A stretch of 64,000 nucleotides of DNA from Rickettsia tillamookensis. GTDB lineage: Bacteria > Pseudomonadota > Alphaproteobacteria > Rickettsiales > Rickettsiaceae. A model generated the notes under the pieces. It was not told where the DNA came from, ran no database searches, and worked only from the letters and a program-made list of their open reading frames with translations. Both the position numbers and the translations under genes were made by a program. The stretch lies in NCBI RefSeq assembly GCF_016743795.2, contig NZ_CP060138.2:620001-684000 (forward strand), written 5' to 3'. How positions within the stretch are numbered: position 1 is the first letter of the stretch; each line of letters starts with the position of its first letter. Positions 26,778-35,865 of this stretch are shown here, in pieces.

Positions 26778-28091
26778 ATGAAGGTTATGCACTTTATATC
26801 TAAATTATTACCGAGAACATTATTTGTACGATTTATGTTTATTATAATCATTCCGATTTTAATAGGGCAAATCGTTGCTATATTTTTGTTTTACGATCGT
26901 CATTGGTATAATGTTTCATATTATACTAGTACTATTATTATCAATGAAATAGAATCACTGATTAAAGAACATAGAAATAATTTAAGAGAGATAACCCATT
27001 TATCGGAAAATTATCTTAATTTATCTTATCAATTTCAGCTTAATAAAAAGTTATCTATAAAACAACCTAAATTAAGTGAGCCTCTAACTATATTTAAAAA
27101 TATTTTAGCTACAAAAATCCATGAAAAAAATATAGTTAAACTAAATAAAGAAAATAAAATCGAAGTATTTTTAGAATTAAACGATGGAACATTATATATT
27201 ACTTTTCCTGCAAAATTATTGCTTAATCCTACGGTATATATTTTCGTTTTATGGATTATATCTTTAACTGTTATATTACTTTCTGTTTCTATTATTTTCT
27301 CCAAAAATCAGATTAAATCAATAATTGCTCTTGCCGATAGTATGGATAAATTTGGTCGAGGTATTTTAAAAGGTAAAAATTTCAAACCTTCAGGAGCTTT
27401 AGAAATAAGAAAAGCAGGGCTCGCTTTTTTAAAAATGAAAAACCGTATTGAAAAACAAATTACTAAAAGAACTACTATGCTTGCTATGATCTCGCATGAT
27501 CTTAGAACTCCTTTAACAAGGATGAAACTACAGCTTGAATTAATGGAAGAAAGCGAAGAAACAATAGGATTAAAACAAGATATATTAACTATGCAGCAAA
27601 TGATAAATTCTTACTTAGATTTTGCTAAAGGTGAAAGCAGCGAAGAATTTGAAGAAGTTTTATTATTACCTTGGATGGAATTTTTTTTAAATAAATGGTC
27701 ACATGTAAATATTGAATTTATAAAACTTAATAATATAGATAATTTAAAAATACGAATTAAACCGAATTCTTTTGAAAGAGCCTTGTCTAATTTAATCGGT
27801 AACGCTATAAAATATGGAACTAAAACTAAGATATCTTCAAAAGATAATTCATCTACGGTAGCTATAATCATTGAGGATAACGGTCCCGGTATAGATGATA
27901 CGGAAAAACACCTTGTATTTAAACCGTTTTATAGATCGGATAAAGCAAGACAGCTTGATAATGCAAGTAACGTAGGACTTGGGCTTGCTATTACTAAAGA
28001 AATAATAAACGATCATAAAAGCTCTATTTATTTAGGAGATAGCAAGGATTTAGGCGGGTTATCGGTAAGAATCGAAATACCTAAAATATGA
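26778..28091 (+). CDS. Sensor histidine kinase, EnvZ type (left copy)
   Basis: Inner-membrane kinase, presumed partner of the upstream OmpR-type regulator. TM1 is at about residues 18-40, a periplasmic sensor region of about 110 residues follows, TM2 is at 153-175, then a HAMP linker and HisKA with phospho-acceptor His240 (MLAMISHDLRTPLTRMK). The ATPase domain shows N box (LSNLIGNAIKYG), G1 (EDNGPGID), F (FKPFYRSD) and G2 (GLGLAI). The length of 437 is normal. The start codon lies inside a second copy of the regulator's last codons. Confidence 0.93.
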   Translation: MKVMHFISKLLPRTLFVRFMFIIIIPILIGQIVAIFLFYDRHWYNVSYYTSTIIINEIESLIKEHRNNLREITHLSENYLNLSYQFQLNKKLSIKQPKLSEPLTIFKNILATKIHEKNIVKLNKENKIEVFLELNDGTLYITFPAKLLLNPTVYIFVLWIISLTVILLSVSIIFSKNQIKSIIALADSMDKFGRGILKGKNFKPSGALEIRKAGLAFLKMKNRIEKQITKRTTMLAMISHDLRTPLTRMKLQLELMEESEETIGLKQDILTMQQMINSYLDFAKGESSEEFEEVLLLPWMEFFLNKWSHVNIEFIKLNNIDNLKIRIKPNSFERALSNLIGNAIKYGTKTKISSKDNSSTVAIIIEDNGPGIDDTEKHLVFKPFYRSDKARQLDNASNVGLGLAITKEIINDHKSSIYLGDSKDLGGLSVRIEIPKI

Positions 28092-28124
28092 ATACTGATG
28101 TCATTTATGCGTGGATACCTAAGT

Positions 28125-28245
28125 CGTCATTGCGAGGAGCGAAGCGACGCGGCAATCTAGAAAAAATAATAAAAAAATTCTATAAACCAGAATTTTTTTT
28201 CTTCCTTGCTTCGTCAAATTACTATGTAATTCTTCTCGCAATGAC
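28125..28245 (+). repeat. RPE type A (left arm)
   Basis: Ends CGTCATTGCGAGGAGCGAAG and CTTCTCGCAATGACA surround an AT-rich stem AAAAAATTCT / AGAATTTTTT. Confidence 0.9.
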
Positions 28246-28287
28246 AGAAAAAATCGATCCATGCAGCAACATCTAAAATATAAAATA

Positions 28288-28968
28288 ATGACCAACATAA
28301 AACATTTAGCAATAATAATGGACGGTAATGCTCGTTGGGCAGATCGGCATAACTTAACAAAATCTGAAGGGCATAAGCTAGGTGCCGATAAAATTCGTGA
28401 ATTACTGCCTGAGTTTATTAACCTTAATATACCTTATATAACTTTATATACTTTCTCTTCCGAAAATTGGCAACGTTCAAGCACGGAGGTAGATTTCTTA
28501 ATAAAATTATTAAGTATTTATTTAAAAAATGAATTAAACAGTTTACATAAAAACGGCGTTAAAATAAAAGTAATAGGTAGGCTTAATTTATTAAGTAGCT
28601 CATTGCAAAAACAAATAAATAATGCTATAGAATTAACAAAAAATAATAATAAAATAACGCTTTGTATAGCTTTTAGTTATGGAAGTCGTCAAGAAATAGT
28701 TGATGCCTGCACAAAAATTATTGCAAGCGGTAAAAAAGAAATAAGTGAAAGCGATATAGGGCACGCTTTATATGATCCTGAAATGCCGGATGTAGATTTA
28801 TTAATAAGACCGGGCGGGGTTTATCGCATCAGTAATTTCTTGCTTTGGCAAGCAGCTTATGCTGAATTATATTTCTCACCCAAATATTGGCCTGATTTTA
28901 ATAAAGATGATATAATAGAAGCTATAAATGATTACTCAAAAAGGAAAAGAACATTTGGCAAAAGATAA
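28288..28968 (+). CDS. uppS: Isoprenyl transferase / undecaprenyl diphosphate synthase (left copy)
   Basis: Cis-prenyltransferase making the C55 carrier lipid of peptidoglycan and surface glycans. Signature HLAIIMDGNARWA with catalytic Asp12, then the FSSENWQRS, NFLLWQAAYAEL and PDFNKDDIIEAI motifs. I start at ATG 28288 (MTNIKHLAIIM); an upstream in-frame ATG at 28261 lies in RPE tail sequence. The length is 226. It overlaps cdsA by about 41 bases (less if a later cdsA start is used), forming a lipid-carrier operon. Confidence 0.95.
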   Translation: MTNIKHLAIIMDGNARWADRHNLTKSEGHKLGADKIRELLPEFINLNIPYITLYTFSSENWQRSSTEVDFLIKLLSIYLKNELNSLHKNGVKIKVIGRLNLLSSSLQKQINNAIELTKNNNKITLCIAFSYGSRQEIVDACTKIIASGKKEISESDIGHALYDPEMPDVDLLIRPGGVYRISNFLLWQAAYAELYFSPKYWPDFNKDDIIEAINDYSKRKRTFGKR

Positions 28969-29611
28969 ACAAAATATATATTTAAGAATCCTGTCCGGTA
29001 TAATTTTAGTGCCGTTATTTGTTATAGCTATATTATGGTTTAAGCCTTTATTCTATATTCTAATGATATTAGTGGGTATGGGAATGTTAAGTGAATGGTA
29101 TAATATGACCTATTCTTCTATTCCTTATCTATTAATCGGGCTAATTATTATTCCGATTCCTATAAGCCTATTAATATTTTTAAGTATGGAAGATACCAAT
29201 AGATGGCTTATTATGCTTTATTTTTGCATAATTTGGTCGGTAGATAGTTTTGCAATGATTGGCGGCAAAACTTTTAAAGGAGCAAAACTTGCTCCAAAAA
29301 TCAGCCCTAAAAAAACTTGGAGTGGTCTGATTACGGGAGTATTATCGGCAGGTTTAGTTGCGGTATTAGTTAGTATTATACCAAATTTTCATATTAAAAA
29401 TTACTATTTTTCAAATAAAGTATATTTGTTTATAATTAGTTGTATATTAGCATTAATAGCTCAATTAAGTGATTTATTTATTTCATATTTTAAGCGAAAA
29501 TTTAATATTAAAGATAGCGGCTCTATAATACCAGGTCATGGAGGAGTACTAGACAGATTTGATAGTATTATTTTAACCGCTCCGGTATTGTTTTTTATAA
29601 GTATACTCTAA
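28928..29611 (+). CDS. cdsA: Phosphatidate cytidylyltransferase (left copy)
   Basis: Membrane enzyme that makes CDP-diacylglycerol from phosphatidate and CTP. Several TM segments; the C-terminal family signature is seen in the stretch SPKKTWSGLITG (middle) and KRKFNIKDSGSIIPGHGGVLDRFDS. The length of 227 is at the short end. The start is uncertain: ATG 28928 overlaps uppS by 41 bases, while TTG 28955 follows an AAGGAAAAG site. The same uppS-cdsA order is widespread in bacteria. Confidence 0.94.
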   Translation: MITQKGKEHLAKDKQNIYLRILSGIILVPLFVIAILWFKPLFYILMILVGMGMLSEWYNMTYSSIPYLLIGLIIIPIPISLLIFLSMEDTNRWLIMLYFCIIWSVDSFAMIGGKTFKGAKLAPKISPKKTWSGLITGVLSAGLVAVLVSIIPNFHIKNYYFSNKVYLFIISCILALIAQLSDLFISYFKRKFNIKDSGSIIPGHGGVLDRFDSIILTAPVLFFISIL

Positions 29612-29612
29612 T

Positions 29613-29695
29613 CGTCATTGCGAGCAGCCGTAGGCTGCGTGGCAATCTCGTCAAATATCCTGAGATTGCTTCGTCACTACGTTCCTCGCAATGAC
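29613..29695 (+). repeat. RPE type A (left arm)
   Basis: Ends CGTCATTGCGAGCAGC and TCCTCGCAATGACG; starts 2 bases after the cdsA stop. Confidence 0.9.
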
Positions 29696-29719
29696 GGAAA
29701 ATTTGGTCCATTATAACTT

Positions 29720-30025
29720 ATGATAATACATTTAAATAATCATTCTAAAAAAATAATTTTAAATATCTTTTTAGCTTTACTGCTTGGATATTTTGTTTTT
29801 CATTGCATATATGGTAACAAAGGGATTATTGCATATTTAAAAGTAAATAGGCAGCTTGAAAAAGCTTATGATGAACTAAAAGGCTTACGAGCAGAAAGAG
29901 TAGAACTTGAACATAACGTCAAATTACTCCGAACGGAATCGCTAAATAAAGATATGTTAGAAGAACAAGCAAAGAAAGTTTTAGGGGTAGCAGATCCTAA
30001 AGAGCAGGTGTTTAATCACCAATAG
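29720..30025 (+). CDS. Septum formation initiator FtsB/DivIC-like protein (left copy)
   Basis: Small bitopic division protein of the FtsB/DivIC family. One TM helix (about residues 12-30) is followed by a coiled coil (VNRQLEKAYDELKGLRAER to RTESLNKDMLEEQAK) and the C-terminal VLGVADPKEQV. The length of 101 fits. It acts in the divisome with FtsL/FtsQ. Assignment rests on architecture and length. It lies after cdsA, separated by an RPE. Confidence 0.78.
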   Translation: MIIHLNNHSKKIILNIFLALLLGYFVFHCIYGNKGIIAYLKVNRQLEKAYDELKGLRAERVELEHNVKLLRTESLNKDMLEEQAKKVLGVADPKEQVFNHQ

Positions 30026-30037
30026 CAAAACTTTGTT

Positions 30038-30189
30038 GTCATCCCGTGTTGGCATTGTTGCGTGGACCGGTTTTAACGTCATTGCGAGGAAATTACGGCG
30101 TTGTTGCATGGCTCTAGAAATCTGCTCGGTGTCATACCGTGGCTTGTCCACGGTATCCAGTAAAACAACTAAAAATACTAATAAATTAG
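30038..30189 (+). repeat. Composite RPE truncated at the inner junction (left arm)
   Basis: GTCATCCCGTGTTGGC, a type A left end CGTCATTGCGAGG, TTGTTGCATGGCTC, then the type C half GTCATACCGTGG ... GTATCCAG run to TAAATTAG at 30182-30189, where sequence switches to the rnd gene. The intact counterpart is at 30425-30657. Confidence 0.85.
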
Positions 30190-30370
30190 GAGCAGTATAA
30201 TCTTGATTTACAAAATGAACAAGATGGGCTTCACCATTGCCGTTACTAAATTGTAGCAAACAGAGTTTATCTCTATGTAGATTTAATCCCATTGTTTCGG
30301 TATCTATAGCGATATCTCCTTCAAGTTCAAAATTATTAGGTAGGTCGTCTTGATAAATTTTAATATTCAT
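30182..30370 (-). pseudogene. rnd: Truncated rnd fragment (first 63 codons) in the inverted-duplication spacer
   Basis: The start MNIKIYQDDLPNNFELEG and the Exo I motif IDTETMGL are identical to the intact rnd at 23874-24485. The gene is cut after TAPN; the frame then runs on through RPE and antisense ftsB-like sequence to 29981, giving a 129-codon chimera without Exo II or III, so no nuclease can be made. It marks the original position of rnd next to the ftsB-like gene. Confidence 0.9.
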
Positions 30371-30511
30371 AAATTATGTTCAATTCCTTTTAATCAATAA
30401 TGTTGTTATGTGGTTCATTTTCCCTGTCATTGCGAGGAAATTGTAGCGTTGTTGCATGGCACCTTTGTCATCCCGTGATTTATTCACGGGATCCAGTTAA
30501 AAATACTAATT
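30182..30511 (-). repeat. 330-bp direct repeat, copy 2
   Basis: Copy of 24297-24626 at offset 5885. Both ends are duplication junctions: TAAATTAG (8 bases shared) on the left; on the right the sequence continues into an intact type C element, which is the undisturbed version. Confidence 0.93.
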
Positions 30512-30657
30512 TATTAGTATTTTTAGTTGTTTTACTGGATACCGTGGACAAGCCACGGTATGACACCGAGCAGATTTCTAGAGCCATGCAACAACGCCGT
30601 AATTTCCTCGCAATGACGTTAAAACCGGTCCACGCAACAATGCCAACACGGGATGAC
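30425..30657 (+). repeat. Intact nested RPE between rnd fragment and ftsB-like gene
   Basis: Type A start GTCATTGCGAGGAAATTG and GTTGTTGCATGGCAC enclose a type C core (GTCATCCCGTGA to CACGGTATGACACC, with AAATACTAAT/ATTAGTATTT stem), then GAGCCATGCAACAACGCC, TCCTCGCAATGACG and an outermost CACGGGATGACAAC. The nested layers face each other. Confidence 0.82.
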
Positions 30658-30669
30658 AACAAAGTTTTG

Positions 30670-30975
30670 CTATTGGTGATTAAACACCTGCTCTTTAGGA
30701 TCTGCTACCCCTAAAACTTTCTTTGCTTGTTCTTCTAACATATCTTTATTTAGCGATTCCGTTCGGAGTAATTTGACGTTATGTTCAAGTTCTACTCTTT
30801 CTGCTCGTAAGCCTTTTAGTTCATCATAAGCTTTTTCAAGCTGCCTATTTACTTTTAAATATGCAATAATCCCTTTGTTACCATATATGCAATGAAAAAC
30901 AAAATATCCAAGCAGTAAAGCTAAAAAGATATTTAAAATTATTTTTTTAGAATGATTATTTAAATGTATTATCAT
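30670..30975 (-). CDS. Septum formation initiator FtsB/DivIC-like protein (right copy)
   Basis: Identical in translation to the copy at 29720-30025: one TM helix, then a coiled coil, 101 residues. In this arm it follows cdsA and would originally have preceded rnd on the same strand. Confidence 0.78.
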   Translation of the reverse strand: MIIHLNNHSKKIILNIFLALLLGYFVFHCIYGNKGIIAYLKVNRQLEKAYDELKGLRAERVELEHNVKLLRTESLNKDMLEEQAKKVLGVADPKEQVFNHQ

Positions 30976-30999
30976 AAGTTATAATGGACCAAATTTTCC

Positions 31000-31082
31000 G
31001 TCATTGCGAGGAACGTAGTGACGAAGCAATCTCAGGATATTTGACGAGATTGCCACGCAGCCTACGGCTGCTCGCAATGACG
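31000..31082 (-). repeat. RPE type A (right arm)
   Basis: Mirror of 29613-29695, between cdsA and the ftsB-like gene. Confidence 0.9.
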
Positions 31083-31083
31083 A

Positions 31084-31767
31084 TTAGAGTATACTTATAA
31101 AAAACAATACCGGAGCGGTTAAAATAATACTATCAAATCTGTCTAGTACTCCTCCATGACCTGGTATTATAGAGCCGCTATCTTTAATATTAAATTTTCG
31201 CTTAAAATATGAAATAAATAAATCACTTAATTGAGCTATTAATGCTAATATACAACTAATTATAAACAAATATACTTTATTTGAAAAATAGTAATTTTTA
31301 ATATGAAAATTTGGTATAATACTAACTAATACCGCAACTAAACCTGCCGATAATACTCCCGTAATCAGACCACTCCAAGTTTTTTTAGGGCTGATTTTTG
31401 GAGCAAGTTTTGCTCCTTTAAAAGTTTTGCCGCCAATCATTGCAAAACTATCTACCGACCAAATTATGCAAAAATAAAGCATAATAAGCCATCTATTGGT
31501 ATCTTCCATACTTAAAAATATTAATAGGCTTATAGGAATCGGAATAATAATTAGCCCGATTAATAGATAAGGAATAGAAGAATAGGTCATATTATACCAT
31601 TCACTTAACATTCCCATACCCACTAATATCATTAGAATATAGAATAAAGGCTTAAACCATAATATAGCTATAACAAATAACGGCACTAAAATTATACCGG
31701 ACAGGATTCTTAAATATATATTTTGTTTATCTTTTGCCAAATGTTCTTTTCCTTTTTGAGTAATCAT
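31084..31767 (-). CDS. cdsA: Phosphatidate cytidylyltransferase (right copy)
   Basis: Translation identical to 28928-29611, with the signature GHGGVLDRFDS near the C-terminus. The same uncertain start (ATG 31767 or TTG 31740) applies. Confidence 0.94.
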   Translation of the reverse strand: MITQKGKEHLAKDKQNIYLRILSGIILVPLFVIAILWFKPLFYILMILVGMGMLSEWYNMTYSSIPYLLIGLIIIPIPISLLIFLSMEDTNRWLIMLYFCIIWSVDSFAMIGGKTFKGAKLAPKISPKKTWSGLITGVLSAGLVAVLVSIIPNFHIKNYYFSNKVYLFIISCILALIAQLSDLFISYFKRKFNIKDSGSIIPGHGGVLDRFDSIILTAPVLFFISIL

Positions 31768-32407
31768 TTATAGCTTCTATTATATCATCTTTATTAAAAT
31801 CAGGCCAATATTTGGGTGAGAAATATAATTCAGCATAAGCTGCTTGCCAAAGCAAGAAATTACTGATGCGATAAACCCCGCCCGGTCTTATTAATAAATC
31901 TACATCCGGCATTTCAGGATCATATAAAGCGTGCCCTATATCGCTTTCACTTATTTCTTTTTTACCGCTTGCAATAATTTTTGTGCAGGCATCAACTATT
32001 TCTTGACGACTTCCATAACTAAAAGCTATACAAAGCGTTATTTTATTATTATTTTTTGTTAATTCTATAGCATTATTTATTTGTTTTTGCAATGAGCTAC
32101 TTAATAAATTAAGCCTACCTATTACTTTTATTTTAACGCCGTTTTTATGTAAACTGTTTAATTCATTTTTTAAATAAATACTTAATAATTTTATTAAGAA
32201 ATCTACCTCCGTGCTTGAACGTTGCCAATTTTCGGAAGAGAAAGTATATAAAGTTATATAAGGTATATTAAGGTTAATAAACTCAGGCAGTAATTCACGA
32301 ATTTTATCGGCACCTAGCTTATGCCCTTCAGATTTTGTTAAGTTATGCCGATCTGCCCAACGAGCATTACCGTCCATTATTATTGCTAAATGTTTTATGT
32401 TGGTCAT
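31727..32407 (-). CDS. uppS: Isoprenyl transferase / undecaprenyl diphosphate synthase (right copy)
   Basis: Translation identical to 28288-28968, catalytic Asp12 in IIMDGNARWA. ATG 32407 is chosen for the same reason as in the left copy. Confidence 0.95.
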   Translation of the reverse strand: MTNIKHLAIIMDGNARWADRHNLTKSEGHKLGADKIRELLPEFINLNIPYITLYTFSSENWQRSSTEVDFLIKLLSIYLKNELNSLHKNGVKIKVIGRLNLLSSSLQKQINNAIELTKNNNKITLCIAFSYGSRQEIVDACTKIIASGKKEISESDIGHALYDPEMPDVDLLIRPGGVYRISNFLLWQAAYAELYFSPKYWPDFNKDDIIEAINDYSKRKRTFGKR

Positions 32408-32449
32408 TATTTTATATTTTAGATGTTGCTGCATGGATCGATTTTTTCT

Positions 32450-32570
32450 GTCATTGCGAGAAGAATTACATAGTAATTTGACGAAGCAAGGAAGAAAAAA
32501 AATTCTGGTTTATAGAATTTTTTTATTATTTTTTCTAGATTGCCGCGTCGCTTCGCTCCTCGCAATGACG
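32450..32570 (-). repeat. RPE type A (right arm)
   Basis: Mirror of 28125-28245, between the kinase and uppS genes. Confidence 0.9.
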
Positions 32571-32603
32571 ACTTAGGTATCCACGCATAAATGACATCAG
32601 TAT

Positions 32604-33917
32604 TCATATTTTAGGTATTTCGATTCTTACCGATAACCCGCCTAAATCCTTGCTATCTCCTAAATAAATAGAGCTTTTATGATCGTTTATTATTTCTTTA
32701 GTAATAGCAAGCCCAAGTCCTACGTTACTTGCATTATCAAGCTGTCTTGCTTTATCCGATCTATAAAACGGTTTAAATACAAGGTGTTTTTCCGTATCAT
32801 CTATACCGGGACCGTTATCCTCAATGATTATAGCTACCGTAGATGAATTATCTTTTGAAGATATCTTAGTTTTAGTTCCATATTTTATAGCGTTACCGAT
32901 TAAATTAGACAAGGCTCTTTCAAAAGAATTCGGTTTAATTCGTATTTTTAAATTATCTATATTATTAAGTTTTATAAATTCAATATTTACATGTGACCAT
33001 TTATTTAAAAAAAATTCCATCCAAGGTAATAATAAAACTTCTTCAAATTCTTCGCTGCTTTCACCTTTAGCAAAATCTAAGTAAGAATTTATCATTTGCT
33101 GCATAGTTAATATATCTTGTTTTAATCCTATTGTTTCTTCGCTTTCTTCCATTAATTCAAGCTGTAGTTTCATCCTTGTTAAAGGAGTTCTAAGATCATG
33201 CGAGATCATAGCAAGCATAGTAGTTCTTTTAGTAATTTGTTTTTCAATACGGTTTTTCATTTTTAAAAAAGCGAGCCCTGCTTTTCTTATTTCTAAAGCT
33301 CCTGAAGGTTTGAAATTTTTACCTTTTAAAATACCTCGACCAAATTTATCCATACTATCGGCAAGAGCAATTATTGATTTAATCTGATTTTTGGAGAAAA
33401 TAATAGAAACAGAAAGTAATATAACAGTTAAAGATATAATCCATAAAACGAAAATATATACCGTAGGATTAAGCAATAATTTTGCAGGAAAAGTAATATA
33501 TAATGTTCCATCGTTTAATTCTAAAAATACTTCGATTTTATTTTCTTTATTTAGTTTAACTATATTTTTTTCATGGATTTTTGTAGCTAAAATATTTTTA
33601 AATATAGTTAGAGGCTCACTTAATTTAGGTTGTTTTATAGATAACTTTTTATTAAGCTGAAATTGATAAGATAAATTAAGATAATTTTCCGATAAATGGG
33701 TTATCTCTCTTAAATTATTTCTATGTTCTTTAATCAGTGATTCTATTTCATTGATAATAATAGTACTAGTATAATATGAAACATTATACCAATGACGATC
33801 GTAAAACAAAAATATAGCAACGATTTGCCCTATTAAAATCGGAATGATTATAATAAACATAAATCGTACAAATAATGTTCTCGGTAATAATTTAGATATA
33901 AAGTGCATAACCTTCAT
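32604..33917 (-). CDS. Sensor histidine kinase, EnvZ type (right copy)
   Basis: Translation identical to 26778-28091: two TM helices, HAMP, phospho-acceptor His240 and an intact ATPase domain. Both copies look functional, so kinase dosage would double along with its regulator. Confidence 0.93.
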   Translation of the reverse strand: MKVMHFISKLLPRTLFVRFMFIIIIPILIGQIVAIFLFYDRHWYNVSYYTSTIIINEIESLIKEHRNNLREITHLSENYLNLSYQFQLNKKLSIKQPKLSEPLTIFKNILATKIHEKNIVKLNKENKIEVFLELNDGTLYITFPAKLLLNPTVYIFVLWIISLTVILLSVSIIFSKNQIKSIIALADSMDKFGRGILKGKNFKPSGALEIRKAGLAFLKMKNRIEKQITKRTTMLAMISHDLRTPLTRMKLQLELMEESEETIGLKQDILTMQQMINSYLDFAKGESSEEFEEVLLLPWMEFFLNKWSHVNIEFIKLNNIDNLKIRIKPNSFERALSNLIGNAIKYGTKTKISSKDNSSTVAIIIEDNGPGIDDTEKHLVFKPFYRSDKARQLDNASNVGLGLAITKEIINDHKSSIYLGDSKDLGGLSVRIEIPKI

Positions 33918-33918
33918 T

Positions 33919-34146
33919 TTATCGAATTTAGAATAAGAAATTATTCTAAATTCGGTTTTAAAATAGAATAATCAAGGCTTGGGGCGTCCCTTTGCCTTGA
34001 TTATAAAAAATAAATTACTAATAATTATATTTAATATTAAATATAATTATTAGGATAAAAAGCTAAAATGATAGCGTAAAGCCGTCTTAAGCTATCATTT
34101 TTACTATTTTACCCACTTATAAATTATATATGTAATTTATAAGTGA
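33919..34146. repeat. Array of five hairpins between regulator and kinase (right arm)
   Basis: Mirror of 26549-26776 with the same five inverted repeats. Confidence 0.9.
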
Positions 34147-34827
34147 CTAAATATAAAGTGCATAGCCCTCATTACGCACGGTTTTTAAATATTTCGGCTC
34201 TTTTGGATTATCTTCTAGTTTACTTCTTATTCTTGTAATTTGTACGTCGATAGAACGCATACTAAGCCCGCCCATAATTTTTGAAAGTTCAAAACGACTA
34301 GTAGATTTACCGGAATTTTTTATTAATATCTCAAGTAATTTTTGTTCGGTAGAGCTAAGAGATATGATTTGATCGTTCTTAGTGAATTCCTTTGTATCAA
34401 AATTATAGAAATTATTGCCGAATTTAATTATATTCGTTTCTTTTTTAAAGTTATTATAATTATTAATTAAATTATTTATCCGAAGTAATAATTCTCTCGG
34501 TTCAAAAGGTTTAGTTATATAATCAGAGGCACCGGCTTCAAGTCCTTTAACACGGTCATCGGCTTCCGATAAAGCAGTAAGCATAACTATAGGAATATTA
34601 TTACCGGCATCCCTTATAGTAGTAGCAAAATCAAGCCCTGTTATTTCAGGTAACATAACATCTAAAATAATTAAGTCATAATTAGAAGTTTTTAATAGAT
34701 TTTTAGCTTCTATGACTGAGCTTGCCGTTGATACTAAAAACTCGTTTTTATTTAAAAACTGCTTTAAAAGTGCTAATATTCTGCTATCATCATCAACGAT
34801 TAAAATATGTGCTTTGTATGTATGCAT
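34147..34827 (-). CDS. OmpR-family response regulator (right copy)
   Basis: Translation identical to 25868-26548, with phospho-acceptor Asp56 and a C-terminal winged helix. It is divergent from ilvE. Confidence 0.93.
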   Translation of the reverse strand: MHTYKAHILIVDDDSRILALLKQFLNKNEFLVSTASSVIEAKNLLKTSNYDLIILDVMLPEITGLDFATTIRDAGNNIPIVMLTALSEADDRVKGLEAGASDYITKPFEPRELLLRINNLINNYNNFKKETNIIKFGNNFYNFDTKEFTKNDQIISLSSTEQKLLEILIKNSGKSTSRFELSKIMGGLSMRSIDVQITRIRSKLEDNPKEPKYLKTVRNEGYALYI

Positions 34828-34857
34828 GTATACTCGTTTAATTTGAAAAATTTGGTG
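34828..34857 (+). repeat. Type D RPE end fragment before regulator gene (right arm)
   Basis: Mirror of 25838-25867; contains GTATACTCGTTTAATTTG directly upstream of the regulator start. Confidence 0.75.
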
Positions 34858-34867
34858 TTAGCTTTTC

Positions 34868-34954
34868 CGTCATTGCGAGGAGCGAAGCGACGTGGCAATC
34901 TCAGGATGCTTGACAAGATTGCCGCGTCGGGACTATGTCCCTCCTCGCAATGAC
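34868..34954 (-). repeat. RPE type A (right arm)
   Basis: Mirror of 25741-25827, between the divergent regulator and ilvE genes. Confidence 0.9.
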
Positions 34955-34986
34955 AATTGACAATACTTTAATATAAATATAGGTTA

Positions 34987-35859
34987 ATGACAATGATAAA
35001 ACTAGAGCAAATTTTTTGGCATGTTTGGATTAATGGTGATTTAGTTCCTTATCAATTCGCAAGGATTCATGTTTTAACTCATAGCCTGCATTATTCAGGA
35101 TCGGTATTTGAGGGTGAGAGAGCTTATAATGGCAAAGTTTTTAAGTTAAAAGAACATACAGAAAGATTAATAAAATCAGCAGAAGCATTAGGTTTGAAAG
35201 TACCTTATAGTGTGGACGAGATAATAAAAGCTCATGAACTTGTAATAAAACAAAATAATATTAAGGATGCATATATAAGACCGCTTATTTGGTGCGGAGA
35301 TGAATCGCTAAATATTACTAATCCTGATTTGTCTACTAATCTTTTGATTGCCGGTATTCCATCAATGCCAAGGTCTTTTGAGAAAGGTATAAATTTGCAT
35401 GTAAGCCGCTGGCGTAAAGCAATGCCTGATAGTACCCCGGTACAATCTAAATCCGCCGCTCAATATAATATGGCAATAACTAGTAAAAAAGAAGCTAAAG
35501 CTCTTGGCTATGATGATGCATTATTACTTGATTATGAAGGATATATTGCTGAATGTACTACAACAAATATTTTCTTTGTTAAAGATAAAACATTATATAC
35601 TCCAATTGCCGATAGATTTTTAAACGGTATAACAAGACAGACTATTATTGAAATTGCAAAAGATTTAGGTCTAGAAGTAAAAGAAGAGCGTTTGAAATTA
35701 GAGCAAATAGAGGATTTTACTGGATGTTTTGTTACAGGTACGGCAATCGAGGTGCACAATATTAGTTCTATAGATCTTGGTGATAAAAAGATTACTTTTG
35801 ATGATCATAAAATTGCAGAACTTTTGAAAGAAGAGTATGGGCGTGTTGTTAGGGAGTAG
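34987..35859 (+). CDS. ilvE: Branched-chain amino acid aminotransferase (right copy)
   Basis: Translation identical to 24836-25708, with PLP lysine Lys155. It is followed by a nested RPE and then dapA on the same strand. Confidence 0.88.
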   Translation: MTMIKLEQIFWHVWINGDLVPYQFARIHVLTHSLHYSGSVFEGERAYNGKVFKLKEHTERLIKSAEALGLKVPYSVDEIIKAHELVIKQNNIKDAYIRPLIWCGDESLNITNPDLSTNLLIAGIPSMPRSFEKGINLHVSRWRKAMPDSTPVQSKSAAQYNMAITSKKEAKALGYDDALLLDYEGYIAECTTTNIFFVKDKTLYTPIADRFLNGITRQTIIEIAKDLGLEVKEERLKLEQIEDFTGCFVTGTAIEVHNISSIDLGDKKITFDDHKIAELLKEEYGRVVRE

Positions 35860-35865
35860 AAGAAG

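Larger units (their letters stand above)
24624..30189 (+). repeat. Left arm of 5.5-kb inverted duplication
   Basis: Every base position x compared here pairs with 60695 - x on the opposite strand in the right arm. All six genes have identical translations in the two arms. The outer end shows a one-base length difference in a T/A run (24628-24641 versus 36054-36066). The inner end is at 30189, where the two copies diverge. Confidence 0.95.

Noticed and set aside
30400..30714. 104-codon plus-strand frame in the duplication spacer
   Set aside because: It runs through nested RPE sequence and antisense ftsB-like gene; no family resemblance.
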